Below, in pieces: positions 35,630 through 44,228 of a DNA stretch of 50,235 nucleotides. Source of the stretch: DASYAE01 sp036501535 (lineage in GTDB: Bacteria; Actinomycetota; Actinomycetes; Streptomycetales; Catenulisporaceae); the NCBI GenBank assembly GCA_036501535.1, contig DASYAE010000036.1:1-50235 (forward strand), in the 5' to 3' direction. Numbering within the stretch: the stretch's first letter is position 1; every line of letters starts with the position of its first letter. The notes beneath the pieces were generated by a model. It was not told where the DNA came from. It did no database searches and was given only the letters and a program-made list of their open reading frames with translations. The translations under genes and the position numbers were made by a program.

Positions 35630-37552
35630 GTGCGCCGCAGAGCCGCATACCTGTTGTCCGCCCTGGCTCTCGCCGTGGTCGGGGTACTGGCTGCGGCGCC
35701 GGCTGCATCGGCGCACGCGACCCTGGAGTCGACCAGCCCGGCCAGCGGGTCGATCGTGTCCACCGCGCCCTCCGCGGTCAGCGCGACGTTCGACGAAGCG
35801 GTCGGGGTCAGCCCCGACAGCCTGCGAGTGTTCGTGCCCGACGGTCGGCGGGCCGACGACGGCCGGACCATCCTCGGCCGCACACCGCAGCAGATCACGG
35901 TCGGCTTGCTGCCTGGTCTCGGGCGCGGCACCTATACGGTCGGCTGGCACGTGATCTCGGCCGACTCGCACCCGGTGCAAGGGGCGTTCACCTTCTCGGT
36001 AGGCGCTCCCAGCAGCACGGTCGTGACCCCGGCCAGCCTCGGCCCGCCGGCCGGCAAGCTCGTCAGCTTCGTGTTCGGCGTCGTGCGGTGGCTGGCCTTC
36101 TGCTGTTTCGCGCTGCTCGTCGGCGAGATCGCGTTCGTGATCTGCTGCTGGCCGGCCGGGGCGGGCCGCTCCGGCGTGCTGCGGCTGGCCATGGGCGCAT
36201 GGAGCGGACTCGCTGCGGCGACGCTCGCCGCCATCCTGCTGCAGGGTGTTTACGGCGCCGGCCAAAGCATCGGCCACGTGTTCTGGCCCGACGTGATGCA
36301 TGCCACCCTGCACAGTCGTTACGGCCTTGCCCTGGGAGCGCGGTTGCTGCTGACCGTGGTGGCGCTGGTCGCCTTCTCCATGACGCTGGGGTCGCTACGA
36401 GCCGCGGGCGCAAGCCGGAGGGCGCGCTGTGCCGCCGGCGCGGTCTGGGCGGCGATCACCGTCGGTCTGGCCAGTACCTGGTCGCTCGCCGACCATGCCG
36501 GAGTCGGGGTCCAGGTACCGCTCTCCGTGCCGTCGGACATCCTTCACCTGACCGCGGTCGCCGTCTGGATGGGCGGACTGGCGACCCTCGTGGCGATCGT
36601 GCTGCGCCGCCCGGAGTCAGCGGGCGCCACCCGCAAGTTCGAGCGCCGCCGCTATCAGGCCGCCACCGCTGAGGCGGCGCAGGCGGTCTCCCGGTTCTCG
36701 CCGATCGCCCTTGCCTGCGTCTGTGTCATAGTCGCCACCGGCACCTATCAGGCGTGGCGCGGTGTGGGCAGCTTCGGCGCGCTGTTCGGAACCCTCTACG
36801 GGCGGCTGCTACTGGCGAAGATCGTGGCGCTGTGCGCGCTGGTCGGACTCGGGAACCTCGCCCGCCAGCGGGTCCAGCGGCTGCGCGCTCCGGTGGCCGC
36901 GATAGTCGCCGCTCACACGCACCCGGTCCCGGCCCGGGAACCCGCCCAGGCGAACCTGGTGACGGTCAGGGCCGGCACCCGGGGGAAGGGCAGTCGCAGC
37001 AGCACCCGGGCGCGCCGCGTCGACCTGCACGACAGCATCGACGCTTCAGACGGCGAGGCCCAGCTGAACGCGGACCGGGCAGTCGTGACCTTGACCCGGC
37101 TGCGCTGGTCCGTCTCCGTAGAGGTGGTGATCGTGACGGCGGTTCTCGCGGCCACCGCCGTACTGGTGAACACGCCCACCAGGCAGGAGAGCTACAACCC
37201 GACGGCGGCCTCGGCCGCGGCCGTGAGCGCGCCGTTCGACACCGGCGGCCCGCAGGGGCGCGGCAGCGTCAGCGTCCTGATGACGCCGGGAGCGGCGGGC
37301 CCGAACCGGCTGCGCGTCGCCGTCACGGGCGACGACGCGCGACCATACCGACCGCAGGAGATCGACGCCGTCCTGGCCCTGCCCGCGCGCGACTTGGGCC
37401 CGCTGCCCGCGAAGCTCACCGAGCAGCAACCGGGGGTCTACCTCAGTGCCCCGGTCATCGTGACGATCGCAGGGCAGTGGCAGGTGCGCATCACCATCCG
37501 CAGCGACGCCTTCGACGAGACAACCGTCACCGTCCCCGTCACGCTCCGCTGA
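35630..37552 (+). CDS. CopC-CopD fusion copper transport protein
   Basis: 640 residues, GTG start with GGAGG upstream. The signal peptide leaves His29 at the mature N-terminus (HATLESTSP), followed by a CopC domain ending GWHVISADSHPVQGAFTFSVG with two more copper-ligand His. A CopD membrane domain with about eight helices spans roughly 145-420. A long insertion (about 425-490) rich in Arg, His and Ser interrupts the membrane part before the last helix. A C-terminal extracellular beta domain of about 110 residues resembles YtkA-like domains. It would bind and import copper. It overlaps the converging LacI gene by 14 bp. Confidence 0.88.
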   Translation: MRRRAAYLLSALALAVVGVLAAAPAASAHATLESTSPASGSIVSTAPSAVSATFDEAVGVSPDSLRVFVPDGRRADDGRTILGRTPQQITVGLLPGLGRGTYTVGWHVISADSHPVQGAFTFSVGAPSSTVVTPASLGPPAGKLVSFVFGVVRWLAFCCFALLVGEIAFVICCWPAGAGRSGVLRLAMGAWSGLAAATLAAILLQGVYGAGQSIGHVFWPDVMHATLHSRYGLALGARLLLTVVALVAFSMTLGSLRAAGASRRARCAAGAVWAAITVGLASTWSLADHAGVGVQVPLSVPSDILHLTAVAVWMGGLATLVAIVLRRPESAGATRKFERRRYQAATAEAAQAVSRFSPIALACVCVIVATGTYQAWRGVGSFGALFGTLYGRLLLAKIVALCALVGLGNLARQRVQRLRAPVAAIVAAHTHPVPAREPAQANLVTVRAGTRGKGSRSSTRARRVDLHDSIDASDGEAQLNADRAVVTLTRLRWSVSVEVVIVTAVLAATAVLVNTPTRQESYNPTAASAAAVSAPFDTGGPQGRGSVSVLMTPGAAGPNRLRVAVTGDDARPYRPQEIDAVLALPARDLGPLPAKLTEQQPGVYLSAPVIVTIAGQWQVRITIRSDAFDETTVTVPVTLR

Positions 37553-38597
37553 GGTGCGGTGCCGGGCCGATGCTGTCGCGGACGACCAGGGCGGGGTGCC
37601 TGGTCTTGACCAGTGTGGGGAGCGGGCCGCCGTCGATCGCGTCGAGCAGCAGGGAGGTCGCGGTGCTGCCGAGTGCGTCGGGTGACGTCGTGATCGTGGT
37701 CAGGGTCGGGCGCAGATAGGTACCCAGGTCGGTGCCGTCGAAGCCGGCGATCGAGATCGCGCCGGGCACGGGGATGCCCAGGTCGCAGGCGCGGGTCAGG
37801 AACCCGGCGGCCATCAGGTCGTTGGCGCAGAAGACTGCGGTCGGCCGCTCCTGCTCCGGTCGGCGGAAGACCTGTTCGGCCGCCTTGGCGCCGCCTGCGT
37901 AGGTGAAGTCGGACTCGATGACCTCCTGGTCCGGGAAGCCGCGGTGGGCCAGGGTCTGCTGCCAGACGTCGCGGCGGCCGGTGGCGTGCAAATAGGTGCT
38001 CGGGCCGCTGACGTGGGCGAACCGGCGGTGCCCGAGGGCGAGGAATCGCTCGACCAGGTCGCGGATCGGGGGCGAGTTGTCCTGTAGGACGAGGGCCGGG
38101 CAGTCCACCTCGGTCTCGGAGATCGCGACCGCCGGCAGGCCCAGCTCGCGTACCAGCGCCAGGCGCGGGTCATCGTGCGTCAGTTCATTGATGAATACGC
38201 CGTCCACCCGGTGGTCCGCGGCGAGTCGCCGGTGGCGCGCGAGATCCTCTTCGGCGTTCCCGCTCAGGTGGAGGACCAGTGCGTAGCCGCGCTGGGACAG
38301 CACGGACTCGATGCCCGCGAGGAACGCGCCGAAGAACGGGTCCGACCCCAGCACGGTCGGGTCGCGCCGCACCACCAGGCCGACCGCGAACGCCCGTTTG
38401 GCGGAGAGGCTGCGCCCGCGCAGCGAGGGGACGTAGCCGAGCTCCCGGGCGACCGCGCGGATGTGCTCGCGGGTGGCTTCGGACACGCCGCGGCGGCCGT
38501 TGAGCGCGGTGGAGACCGAACTGATCGCAACACCCGCCTGTCGCGCGACGTCCTCGATGGTCACGATGCGGCGGCCGGTTTGTGGGTCCTGAGACAC
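37539..38597 (-). CDS. LacI-family transcriptional regulator
   Basis: 352 residues from the GTG at 38597. The DNA-binding domain is TIEDVARQAGVAISSVSTAL, NGRRGVSEATREHI and the hinge region ending LGYVPSLRGRSLS. The ligand domain follows (VGLVVRRDPTVLGSDPFFGAF, VDGVFINE, AVFCANDLMAAGFL, ISIAGFDGTDLG). Two matching palindromes lie 28-71 bp upstream of its start, in the intergenic space shared with the divergent sugar operon, so it most likely represses that operon and itself until the imported sugar is present. Confidence 0.93.
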   Translation of the reverse strand: MSQDPQTGRRIVTIEDVARQAGVAISSVSTALNGRRGVSEATREHIRAVARELGYVPSLRGRSLSAKRAFAVGLVVRRDPTVLGSDPFFGAFLAGIESVLSQRGYALVLHLSGNAEEDLARHRRLAADHRVDGVFINELTHDDPRLALVRELGLPAVAISETEVDCPALVLQDNSPPIRDLVERFLALGHRRFAHVSGPSTYLHATGRRDVWQQTLAHRGFPDQEVIESDFTYAGGAKAAEQVFRRPEQERPTAVFCANDLMAAGFLTRACDLGIPVPGAISIAGFDGTDLGTYLRPTLTTITTSPDALGSTATSLLLDAIDGGPLPTLVKTRHPALVVRDSIGPAPHLSGA

Positions 38598-38624
38598 CTG
38601 TGGATTCTCCCATCGCCTCTTGCG

Positions 38625-38638
38625 CCGAAACGTTTCGG
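38625..38638. promoter_or_regulatory. LacI-type operator 1
   Basis: CCGAAACGTTTCGG, a perfect 14-bp palindrome of the LacI-family type with central CG. Confidence 0.9.
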
Positions 38639-38654
38639 TAAATACTATCGGGCA

Positions 38655-38668
38655 CCGAAACGCTTCGG
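38655..38668. promoter_or_regulatory. LacI-type operator 2
   Basis: CCGAAACGCTTCGG, one base from operator 1. The centres are 30 bp apart, about three helical turns, so two dimers would sit on the same face. AATACT at 38641-38646, between the two operators, could be a -10 element. Confidence 0.9.
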
Positions 38669-38713
38669 TAGGCGTCAAGAGGTTACTGGTGTCGGCGGAA
38701 CGAAGGAGTTCAC

Positions 38714-40102
38714 ATGGCCGGAAACTCTGCGCAGCTAAGAGATGACTTTAAGCGAGACGGTGTCTGCCGCCGGACGCCGACGCTGCGGCGGTCGGGCCCG
38801 GGCGTCGGCCTCGCTGCGACTGCCGCGGCCGGTGCCCTCGCGCTCCTCGCCGGGTGCAGTTCGAGCGGCGGCTCCGGGGGCGCGTCCGGCGGCGCCCCCT
38901 CCGGGACGCTGCGCATCGCGGTCTCCAGTGCGGACTCCTCGGACGCCGCGTTCCGCGCCATCGACGCGGCGTTCTCGAAGCAGTACCCGAACGTGAAGAT
39001 CCAGTTCGACGCGATCCCCAACAACTCCTACCAGGCCGCGAAGTCGTCGCGGCTCACCGCCGGCAACGTCGACGTCCTCGTCGCGGATCCCGTACAGGTG
39101 CCCTCTTACGCAAGCCAGTCCGCGGAGTCCGACGACGCTCTCGCCGCCGACCACGGCCTGTTCCTGGACCTGACGAACGAGCCGTTCATGAAGGACTACA
39201 CGCCCACGCTGCTGAAATCCATCGCCTACAAGGGGAAGCAGTACACGATCCCGACCGGCGTCAGCTACTACACCGGCGTGTTCTACAACGAGAACATGTT
39301 CAAGCGGCTCGGGCTGAGCGTGCCGACCACGTGGAGCGAGTTCGTCGCGCTGAACGCGAAGCTCAAGGCAGACAACGTGACCCCGCTCGGCATCGGCGGC
39401 AAGGACTCCTGGCCGGCCGGCCTGACCATGCTCGCGTCCGTGCAGGGCCTTTTTCCGACCGCGGCGGACAAGGACAAGCTGGCCGAGTCGCTGTGGAAGC
39501 GGCAGGTCTCGCTGAGCTCGTCCACCAACGTCCAGGTGCTGCAGCAGGTCTCGCAGATGTACTCGTGGGCCGAGCCGAACTTCGCCGGCGTCGCCTACGC
39601 CTCCGTGCCGGCCGGGTTCGCCGCCGGCCAGTACGCGATGACCCCGGACGGCACCTGGGACGAGCCGACCATCGCCGCGGCCGTCGGATCCAAGTTCCAG
39701 TTCGGCTACTTCCCGATCCCGACCAGCAACAGCGCCGCGGACAACGCGACGCTCGGCGGCAAGGTGGACCTGCGGCTCGCGGTGGCCTCCTCGACGAAGA
39801 ACAAGACCGCCGCGCTGGCCTACCTGGCGTTCTTCAGCGACCCGAAGAACTACGCGACCTACGTGAAGGTCTCCGGCACCGCGCCGGCCGAGCCGAACAT
39901 CCCGGACAGCGCGTTCCTGCAGGGGATCAGCAAGTACACCGGCACCTTCGCGCCGGCGTGGGACACCATCTGGGTGGCCAACACCAACTCCGGCGCCGCG
40001 GCGACGTTCCCGTTCAACTACCCCGGCGTCGCCCCGATCGGCGGCGGCAGCGCGACCAGCGCGGCGCAGGCCGCCGAACAGGACTGGCTGGCAGGGTTCT
40101 GA
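38714..40102 (+). CDS. ABC sugar-binding lipoprotein
   Basis: 462 residues. A long basic N-terminus precedes the hydrophobic core (LAATAAAGALALLAGC) with a lipobox, so it is a lipoprotein. The rest is a family 1 solute-binding protein (LRIAVSSADSSDAAFRAIDAAF, then YTGVFYNENMFKRLGLSVPTTW, and FGYFPIP). An ATG nearer the lipobox is not available, so the long leader is taken as real. First gene of the operon; the LacI operators lie about 50-90 bp upstream. Confidence 0.92.
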   Translation: MAGNSAQLRDDFKRDGVCRRTPTLRRSGPGVGLAATAAAGALALLAGCSSSGGSGGASGGAPSGTLRIAVSSADSSDAAFRAIDAAFSKQYPNVKIQFDAIPNNSYQAAKSSRLTAGNVDVLVADPVQVPSYASQSAESDDALAADHGLFLDLTNEPFMKDYTPTLLKSIAYKGKQYTIPTGVSYYTGVFYNENMFKRLGLSVPTTWSEFVALNAKLKADNVTPLGIGGKDSWPAGLTMLASVQGLFPTAADKDKLAESLWKRQVSLSSSTNVQVLQQVSQMYSWAEPNFAGVAYASVPAGFAAGQYAMTPDGTWDEPTIAAAVGSKFQFGYFPIPTSNSAADNATLGGKVDLRLAVASSTKNKTAALAYLAFFSDPKNYATYVKVSGTAPAEPNIPDSAFLQGISKYTGTFAPAWDTIWVANTNSGAAATFPFNYPGVAPIGGGSATSAAQAAEQDWLAGF

Positions 40103-41013
40103 TGGCAGCCGGCTACCCGTTCCCGCGCCGCGGGTCGATGCGGCTGACCTTCGGCCTCGGCGCGGCCTTCCTCGCGGTGTTCGCGCTCGCCCCGGCGGTC
40201 GGCGTGCTCGCGCTGTCGTTCACCGACATCCGCGGGCTGCCGTACCTGCCGGTGGACTGGGTGGGTTTCCAGAACTACGTGCAGTTCTTCTCGGCCGGGC
40301 ACCTGGACTACAACCTCAACGCGATCAAGAACACCCTGGTCTACGCGGTGGTCAGCACGGTCGTGCAGATCACGGTGGCGCTCGGGATCGCCGTGCTGCT
40401 CAACCAGAGGCTGCGCGGGCGCACCTTCTACCGCGCGCTGGTGTTCATGCCGACGATCCTGGGCGTGACCGTGATCGGACTGATCTGGTCCCTGATCTTC
40501 AACCCGAACGCGGGGCCGGCGGCCGGGATCTGGAGCTGGTTCGGCTCCAGCCCGGCCTTCTTCGGCGACCAGGGCATGGCGCTCGCCCTGGTCATCTTCG
40601 TGCAGATCTGGTCGGTCGTCGGGATCTCGGTGGTGATCTTCCTGGCCGGGCTGCAGGGCATCCCGGGCGAGCTCTACGAATCGGCGGACATCGACGGGGC
40701 GGGCGGGTGGCAGCGCCTGCGCCTGGTCACGGTGCCGATGCTCGCGCCGTCGGTGACCGCGGCGGTGCTGCTCGGGATCGTGTCCTCGCTGCAGAACTAC
40801 CAGCTGGCCTACGTGCTCACCGGGCCGAACAACTCCGCGACACAGCTGCTCTCGCTCGCGATCTTCTCGCAGGGCTTCGGCGGATCGGCGTCCAGCGGTG
40901 TCGGACAGTCGCAGGGCTATGCGTGCGCGATCTCCATCGTCCAGTTCGTGATCGTCGCGATCGCGTCGTTCGTCGTGCTGAGCTACCTCAGGCGGCGGGA
41001 GGCGAGGCTGTGA
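40102..41013 (+). CDS. ABC sugar transporter permease (MalF type)
   Basis: 303 residues, with its ATG overlapping the binding-protein stop by one base. Six hydrophobic helices; EAA loop YESADIDGAGGWQRLRLVTVPM. It pairs with the next permease. No ATPase gene is nearby. Confidence 0.93.
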   Translation: MAAGYPFPRRGSMRLTFGLGAAFLAVFALAPAVGVLALSFTDIRGLPYLPVDWVGFQNYVQFFSAGHLDYNLNAIKNTLVYAVVSTVVQITVALGIAVLLNQRLRGRTFYRALVFMPTILGVTVIGLIWSLIFNPNAGPAAGIWSWFGSSPAFFGDQGMALALVIFVQIWSVVGISVVIFLAGLQGIPGELYESADIDGAGGWQRLRLVTVPMLAPSVTAAVLLGIVSSLQNYQLAYVLTGPNNSATQLLSLAIFSQGFGGSASSGVGQSQGYACAISIVQFVIVAIASFVVLSYLRRREARL

Positions 41014-41945
41014 GCCGGCTCGACAGCGTGCACAGCAGAGTACGAATGCAGGACGCAGTCGTGCCCGGCGAGCGTTCGGACGCGCGCGGCCGCGGTGCGC
41101 GATCCGCCCGCGCCCGGCGGTCGCGGCCCAAGCCGCTGCGCCCGGCGCGCATCACCAACGTCCTGTCGGTCCTGCTGCTGCTCGTGTTCTACCTGTTCCC
41201 GCTGCTGTTCCTGCTGAACACGGCGCTCAAGAGCAACGCGGCCTTCGACGCGAACCCGGTGGGGCTGGTCACCAGCCCCGACTTCGGCAACTTCGTCACC
41301 GCGTGGGACCGCGGGGACTTCGCCGCGTACATCGTCAACAGCATCTTCTACACCGCGCTTGCGGCGGGCATCGGCACCTTCGCCGCGATCCTGATGGCGT
41401 TCCCGGTCTCCCGCGGATACCTGGCCGGCAGCCGGTGGTGGCGCCTGTCCTTCGCGCTGCTGCTGTTCCTGCCGAATGCGATCATCACGCAGTTCCAGCT
41501 GCTGCTGCGGCTCGGTCTCTACGACAGCAGGCTCGGCTACATCCTGATCATGGGAGCGGGCATCGGGGTGGGCCCGATCCTGCTGTCCGGCTACTTCACG
41601 TCGGTGCCGAGAGAGCTGGACGAGGCGGCCGCGATGGGCGGCGTGTCCTATTGGCGGTACCTGTTCACCTTCGTGGTCCCGCTGGGCCGCCCGGCGATCG
41701 CCACGGTGTTCATCCTCCAGGCGATCGGGGTCTGGAACGACATCATCCTGGCCACGATCCTGCTGCCGGACACGAGCAAGTCGCCGCTGACCCTCGGCCT
41801 GTTCGCGTTCCAGGGCACGTACACCAGCCAGTGGGGCCTGCTCGCCGCCGCCACCATGATCGTCGCGGCGCCACTCGTCGCAGCCTACGTATTCCTGCAG
41901 CGCTACCTCGTCAGCGGAGCGCTGGGCGGCGCGGTCAAGGGATGA
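41010..41945 (+). CDS. ABC sugar transporter permease (MalG type)
   Basis: 311 residues, GTG start with a GTGA overlap and GGGAGGCGAGG upstream. A ~45-residue Arg-rich cytoplasmic leader, six helices and EAA loop LDEAAAMGGVSYWRYLFTFVVPL. Overlaps the following gene by four bases (ATGA). Confidence 0.93.
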   Translation: MSRLDSVHSRVRMQDAVVPGERSDARGRGARSARARRSRPKPLRPARITNVLSVLLLLVFYLFPLLFLLNTALKSNAAFDANPVGLVTSPDFGNFVTAWDRGDFAAYIVNSIFYTALAAGIGTFAAILMAFPVSRGYLAGSRWWRLSFALLLFLPNAIITQFQLLLRLGLYDSRLGYILIMGAGIGVGPILLSGYFTSVPRELDEAAAMGGVSYWRYLFTFVVPLGRPAIATVFILQAIGVWNDIILATILLPDTSKSPLTLGLFAFQGTYTSQWGLLAAATMIVAAPLVAAYVFLQRYLVSGALGGAVKG

Positions 41946-43138
41946 CCGGCGGCGGCCCCGCACGCGACACCCATGCACAAGCAACGGAAGACGGCACACG
42001 CACAGCCATGAGATCAGACAGCGACACTGACACCAGCACAGACCCGCGAAACGCCGCCGGAGCGCAGGCGCCGCAGCAGGGCGTCCCGTACACGCTGACC
42101 CGGCTCAGCACGCTGATGCATCCGGATCCGGCCGACCCGCTCGAGGCGGAGGGCGTGCTCAACCCGGCCAGCGCGTGGGGCCCGGACGGCGAGCTGTATC
42201 TGTACCCACGGCTGGTCGCCGCCGGCAACGTGTCGCGGATCGGGCGGGCGCGGGTGCGGCTCGAGGGCGGCCGCCCGACCGGCGTCGAGCGGCTGGCCCC
42301 CGTGCTCGAACCCGCGCGGGGCTGGGAGCACGGCACCGCCCACGGCGGCACCGAGGACCCGCGCATCACGCACGTTCCCGCATTGGGCGTGCACGTGATG
42401 ACCTACGTCGCGTTCGGCCCGCTCGGCCCCGTGCCGGCGCTCGCGGTCTCGGCCGACGGCGTCGCCTGGCGCCGGCTCGGGCCGATCCGCTTCGGCTACG
42501 ACGACGCGCTCGACACCGACCTCAGCCTGTTCCCCAACAAGGACGTGGTGCTCTTCCCCGAGCCGGTGCCGGGACCCGGCGGCAGGCCGTGCTTCGCCAT
42601 GCTGCACCGGCCGATGTGGGAGCTCTCCTTCGCCCGGCCGGGGGAGGAGCCGCCGCTGCCGGCCGGCCTCGCCGACCACCGCCCGTCGATCTGGGTGTCG
42701 TACGTGCCCGCCGAGGCCGCGCTCGCCGACGTGCGCGCGCTCGCCCGGCCGGGAGACCATCGCCTGCTCGCCGCACCGGTCCATGCGTGGGAGTCGCTGA
42801 AGATCGGCGCCGGGACGCCGCCGATCCGGGTGCCGGAGGGCTGGCTGGTGCTGCACCACGGCGTGTCGGGGGAGATCACCGGCAGTGCCTTTACACCGCA
42901 GCCGAACGTGCACTACGCGGTCGGCGCCATGCTCCTGGACCCGGAAGACGTCTCGCGCGTGATCGCCCGGACCGCCGAGCCGTTGATGCGCCCGGAGACC
43001 GCCGACGAGACCGACGGGACGGTGCCGAACGTGGTCTTCCCCACGGCGATCGAGCGGATCGGCGAGGCCTGGTTCGTGTTCTACGGCAAGGCCGATGCCC
43101 GCATCGGAGTAGCGGAGCTGCGCGCATGCGAACACTGA
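41942..43138 (+). CDS. GH130-like phosphorylase/hydrolase (first copy)
   Basis: 398 residues; the first ~45 are polar and probably disordered, so translation may really start at the ATG at 42008. Five-bladed propeller of the GH130 type: ASAWGPDGELYLYPRL, then HGGTEDPRITHVPALG (Asp139 is the likely catalytic residue), VHVMTYVAFGP and GWLVLHHGVSG. Known GH130 enzymes break beta-mannosides with phosphate or water. There is no signal peptide, so it acts on imported sugar. Translationally coupled to the permease before it and to the GH130-like gene after it. Confidence 0.85.
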   Translation: MTGGGPARDTHAQATEDGTRTAMRSDSDTDTSTDPRNAAGAQAPQQGVPYTLTRLSTLMHPDPADPLEAEGVLNPASAWGPDGELYLYPRLVAAGNVSRIGRARVRLEGGRPTGVERLAPVLEPARGWEHGTAHGGTEDPRITHVPALGVHVMTYVAFGPLGPVPALAVSADGVAWRRLGPIRFGYDDALDTDLSLFPNKDVVLFPEPVPGPGGRPCFAMLHRPMWELSFARPGEEPPLPAGLADHRPSIWVSYVPAEAALADVRALARPGDHRLLAAPVHAWESLKIGAGTPPIRVPEGWLVLHHGVSGEITGSAFTPQPNVHYAVGAMLLDPEDVSRVIARTAEPLMRPETADETDGTVPNVVFPTAIERIGEAWFVFYGKADARIGVAELRACEH

Positions 43139-44184
43139 CCGTCGCGGGCCAGCGGGCGGTCCTCGAGCAGGCACTGGCGCTGACCGCAGAGCAGACCGAC
43201 CACCTGTCCCAGGACGACTTCTCGGCGGCGGCGCCCGAGCACCCGCAGTGGGCGATCGGCCCCTTCCGCCGCGACGAGGCCCTCGCCTTCCGGCCGGACG
43301 CGCAGCCGCCCGACCCGGTCGGCATCGGCTGGACCTCGACCTGCGTGTTCAACCCGAGCCTGATCGAGGACGGCGGCGACCTGGTCATGTTCTACCGCTC
43401 GGCGCCGCGCAAGGAATCGCTCGGCAGCCGGATCGGCATGGCCCGGCTGCGTCCGGGCGCCGGCTGGGAGGATCAGGGCACGGTCATCTGGCCGACCCTC
43501 GACGACGAGTTGTACGGCTGTGAGGACCCGAAGATCTACCGCGCGGACGGCCGCTGGTACCTGTTCTACAACGGCGTCTTCCCGGTCGACGAGGAGGACC
43601 GCGCCCGCTTCCCCTCGCCCGGCTACCCGGTCGTCGACGTGGGCTGCGACATCAACCTGGCGGTCTCGGACGATCTGGCGCACTGGGAGAAACTCGGCCC
43701 GATCCTCGACCATGAGACGTCCCGGCTCTGGGCCAAAGGCGCAGTGATCGTGCGGGACCCGGCCGGCGCGCCGATCCGCGTCGGGTCCGAGTACCTGATG
43801 TATCTCTCAGAAGGCTGCGGCGGTCGGATGCTGGTGGGCCGCTCGGCCGACCTGGTCTCCTGGCAGTGGACCGAACAGCCGTACCTCGACCTGTCGCCGC
43901 TCGGCGGCCGCCTGCACGAGGTCGCGTGCGCGGTGGCCGGGCACCGCGCCAGCGACCTGATCCTCGACTTCTTCTACTCCGACGCGGGCGGCCGCTTCGC
44001 CGCGGCGCAGGCCCGCTACGACCTCGCCCGGCCGTTCGAGCAGCGCGCGCTCAGCCGCGGCGGCACGCTCGCGTGGGGCGGACTGCTCCAGCGCGACGGG
44101 CGATGGCTGATCGCGCAGGGCTGGGACGCCCCGTTCGGAGAGCGCGAGATCTCGTTCTACCGCGCGCCGATCCGGACCACCTGA
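43126..44184 (+). CDS. GH130-like phosphorylase/hydrolase (second copy)
   Basis: 352 residues; the start lies 13 bases inside the previous gene. GH130-type motifs: STCVFNPSLIEDGGDLVMFYRS, LYGCEDPKIYRADGRWYLFYNG (Asp134 the likely catalytic residue) and RLHEVACAVAGH. It differs strongly from the first copy, so the two probably act on different linkages or in sequence. Last gene before a small AT-rich gap. Confidence 0.85.
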   Translation: MRTLTVAGQRAVLEQALALTAEQTDHLSQDDFSAAAPEHPQWAIGPFRRDEALAFRPDAQPPDPVGIGWTSTCVFNPSLIEDGGDLVMFYRSAPRKESLGSRIGMARLRPGAGWEDQGTVIWPTLDDELYGCEDPKIYRADGRWYLFYNGVFPVDEEDRARFPSPGYPVVDVGCDINLAVSDDLAHWEKLGPILDHETSRLWAKGAVIVRDPAGAPIRVGSEYLMYLSEGCGGRMLVGRSADLVSWQWTEQPYLDLSPLGGRLHEVACAVAGHRASDLILDFFYSDAGGRFAAAQARYDLARPFEQRALSRGGTLAWGGLLQRDGRWLIAQGWDAPFGEREISFYRAPIRTT

Positions 44185-44228
44185 TCTGCAATCAACTATC
44201 TAATTTATCTTGAGTACAGGGAGACGCA
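44185..44228 (+). promoter_or_regulatory. AT-rich leader before the secreted toroid gene
   Basis: This short stretch (TCTAATTTATCTTGAG) is much richer in A+T than its surroundings and ends in AGGGAG seven bases before the ATG. It could hold a second promoter for the gene that follows. Confidence 0.4.

Noticed and set aside
38854..41013. A 719-codon frame joining the binding protein and permease
   Set aside because: The first part is an out-of-frame reading of the binding-protein gene; the permease has its own ATG at 40102 overlapping the preceding stop.
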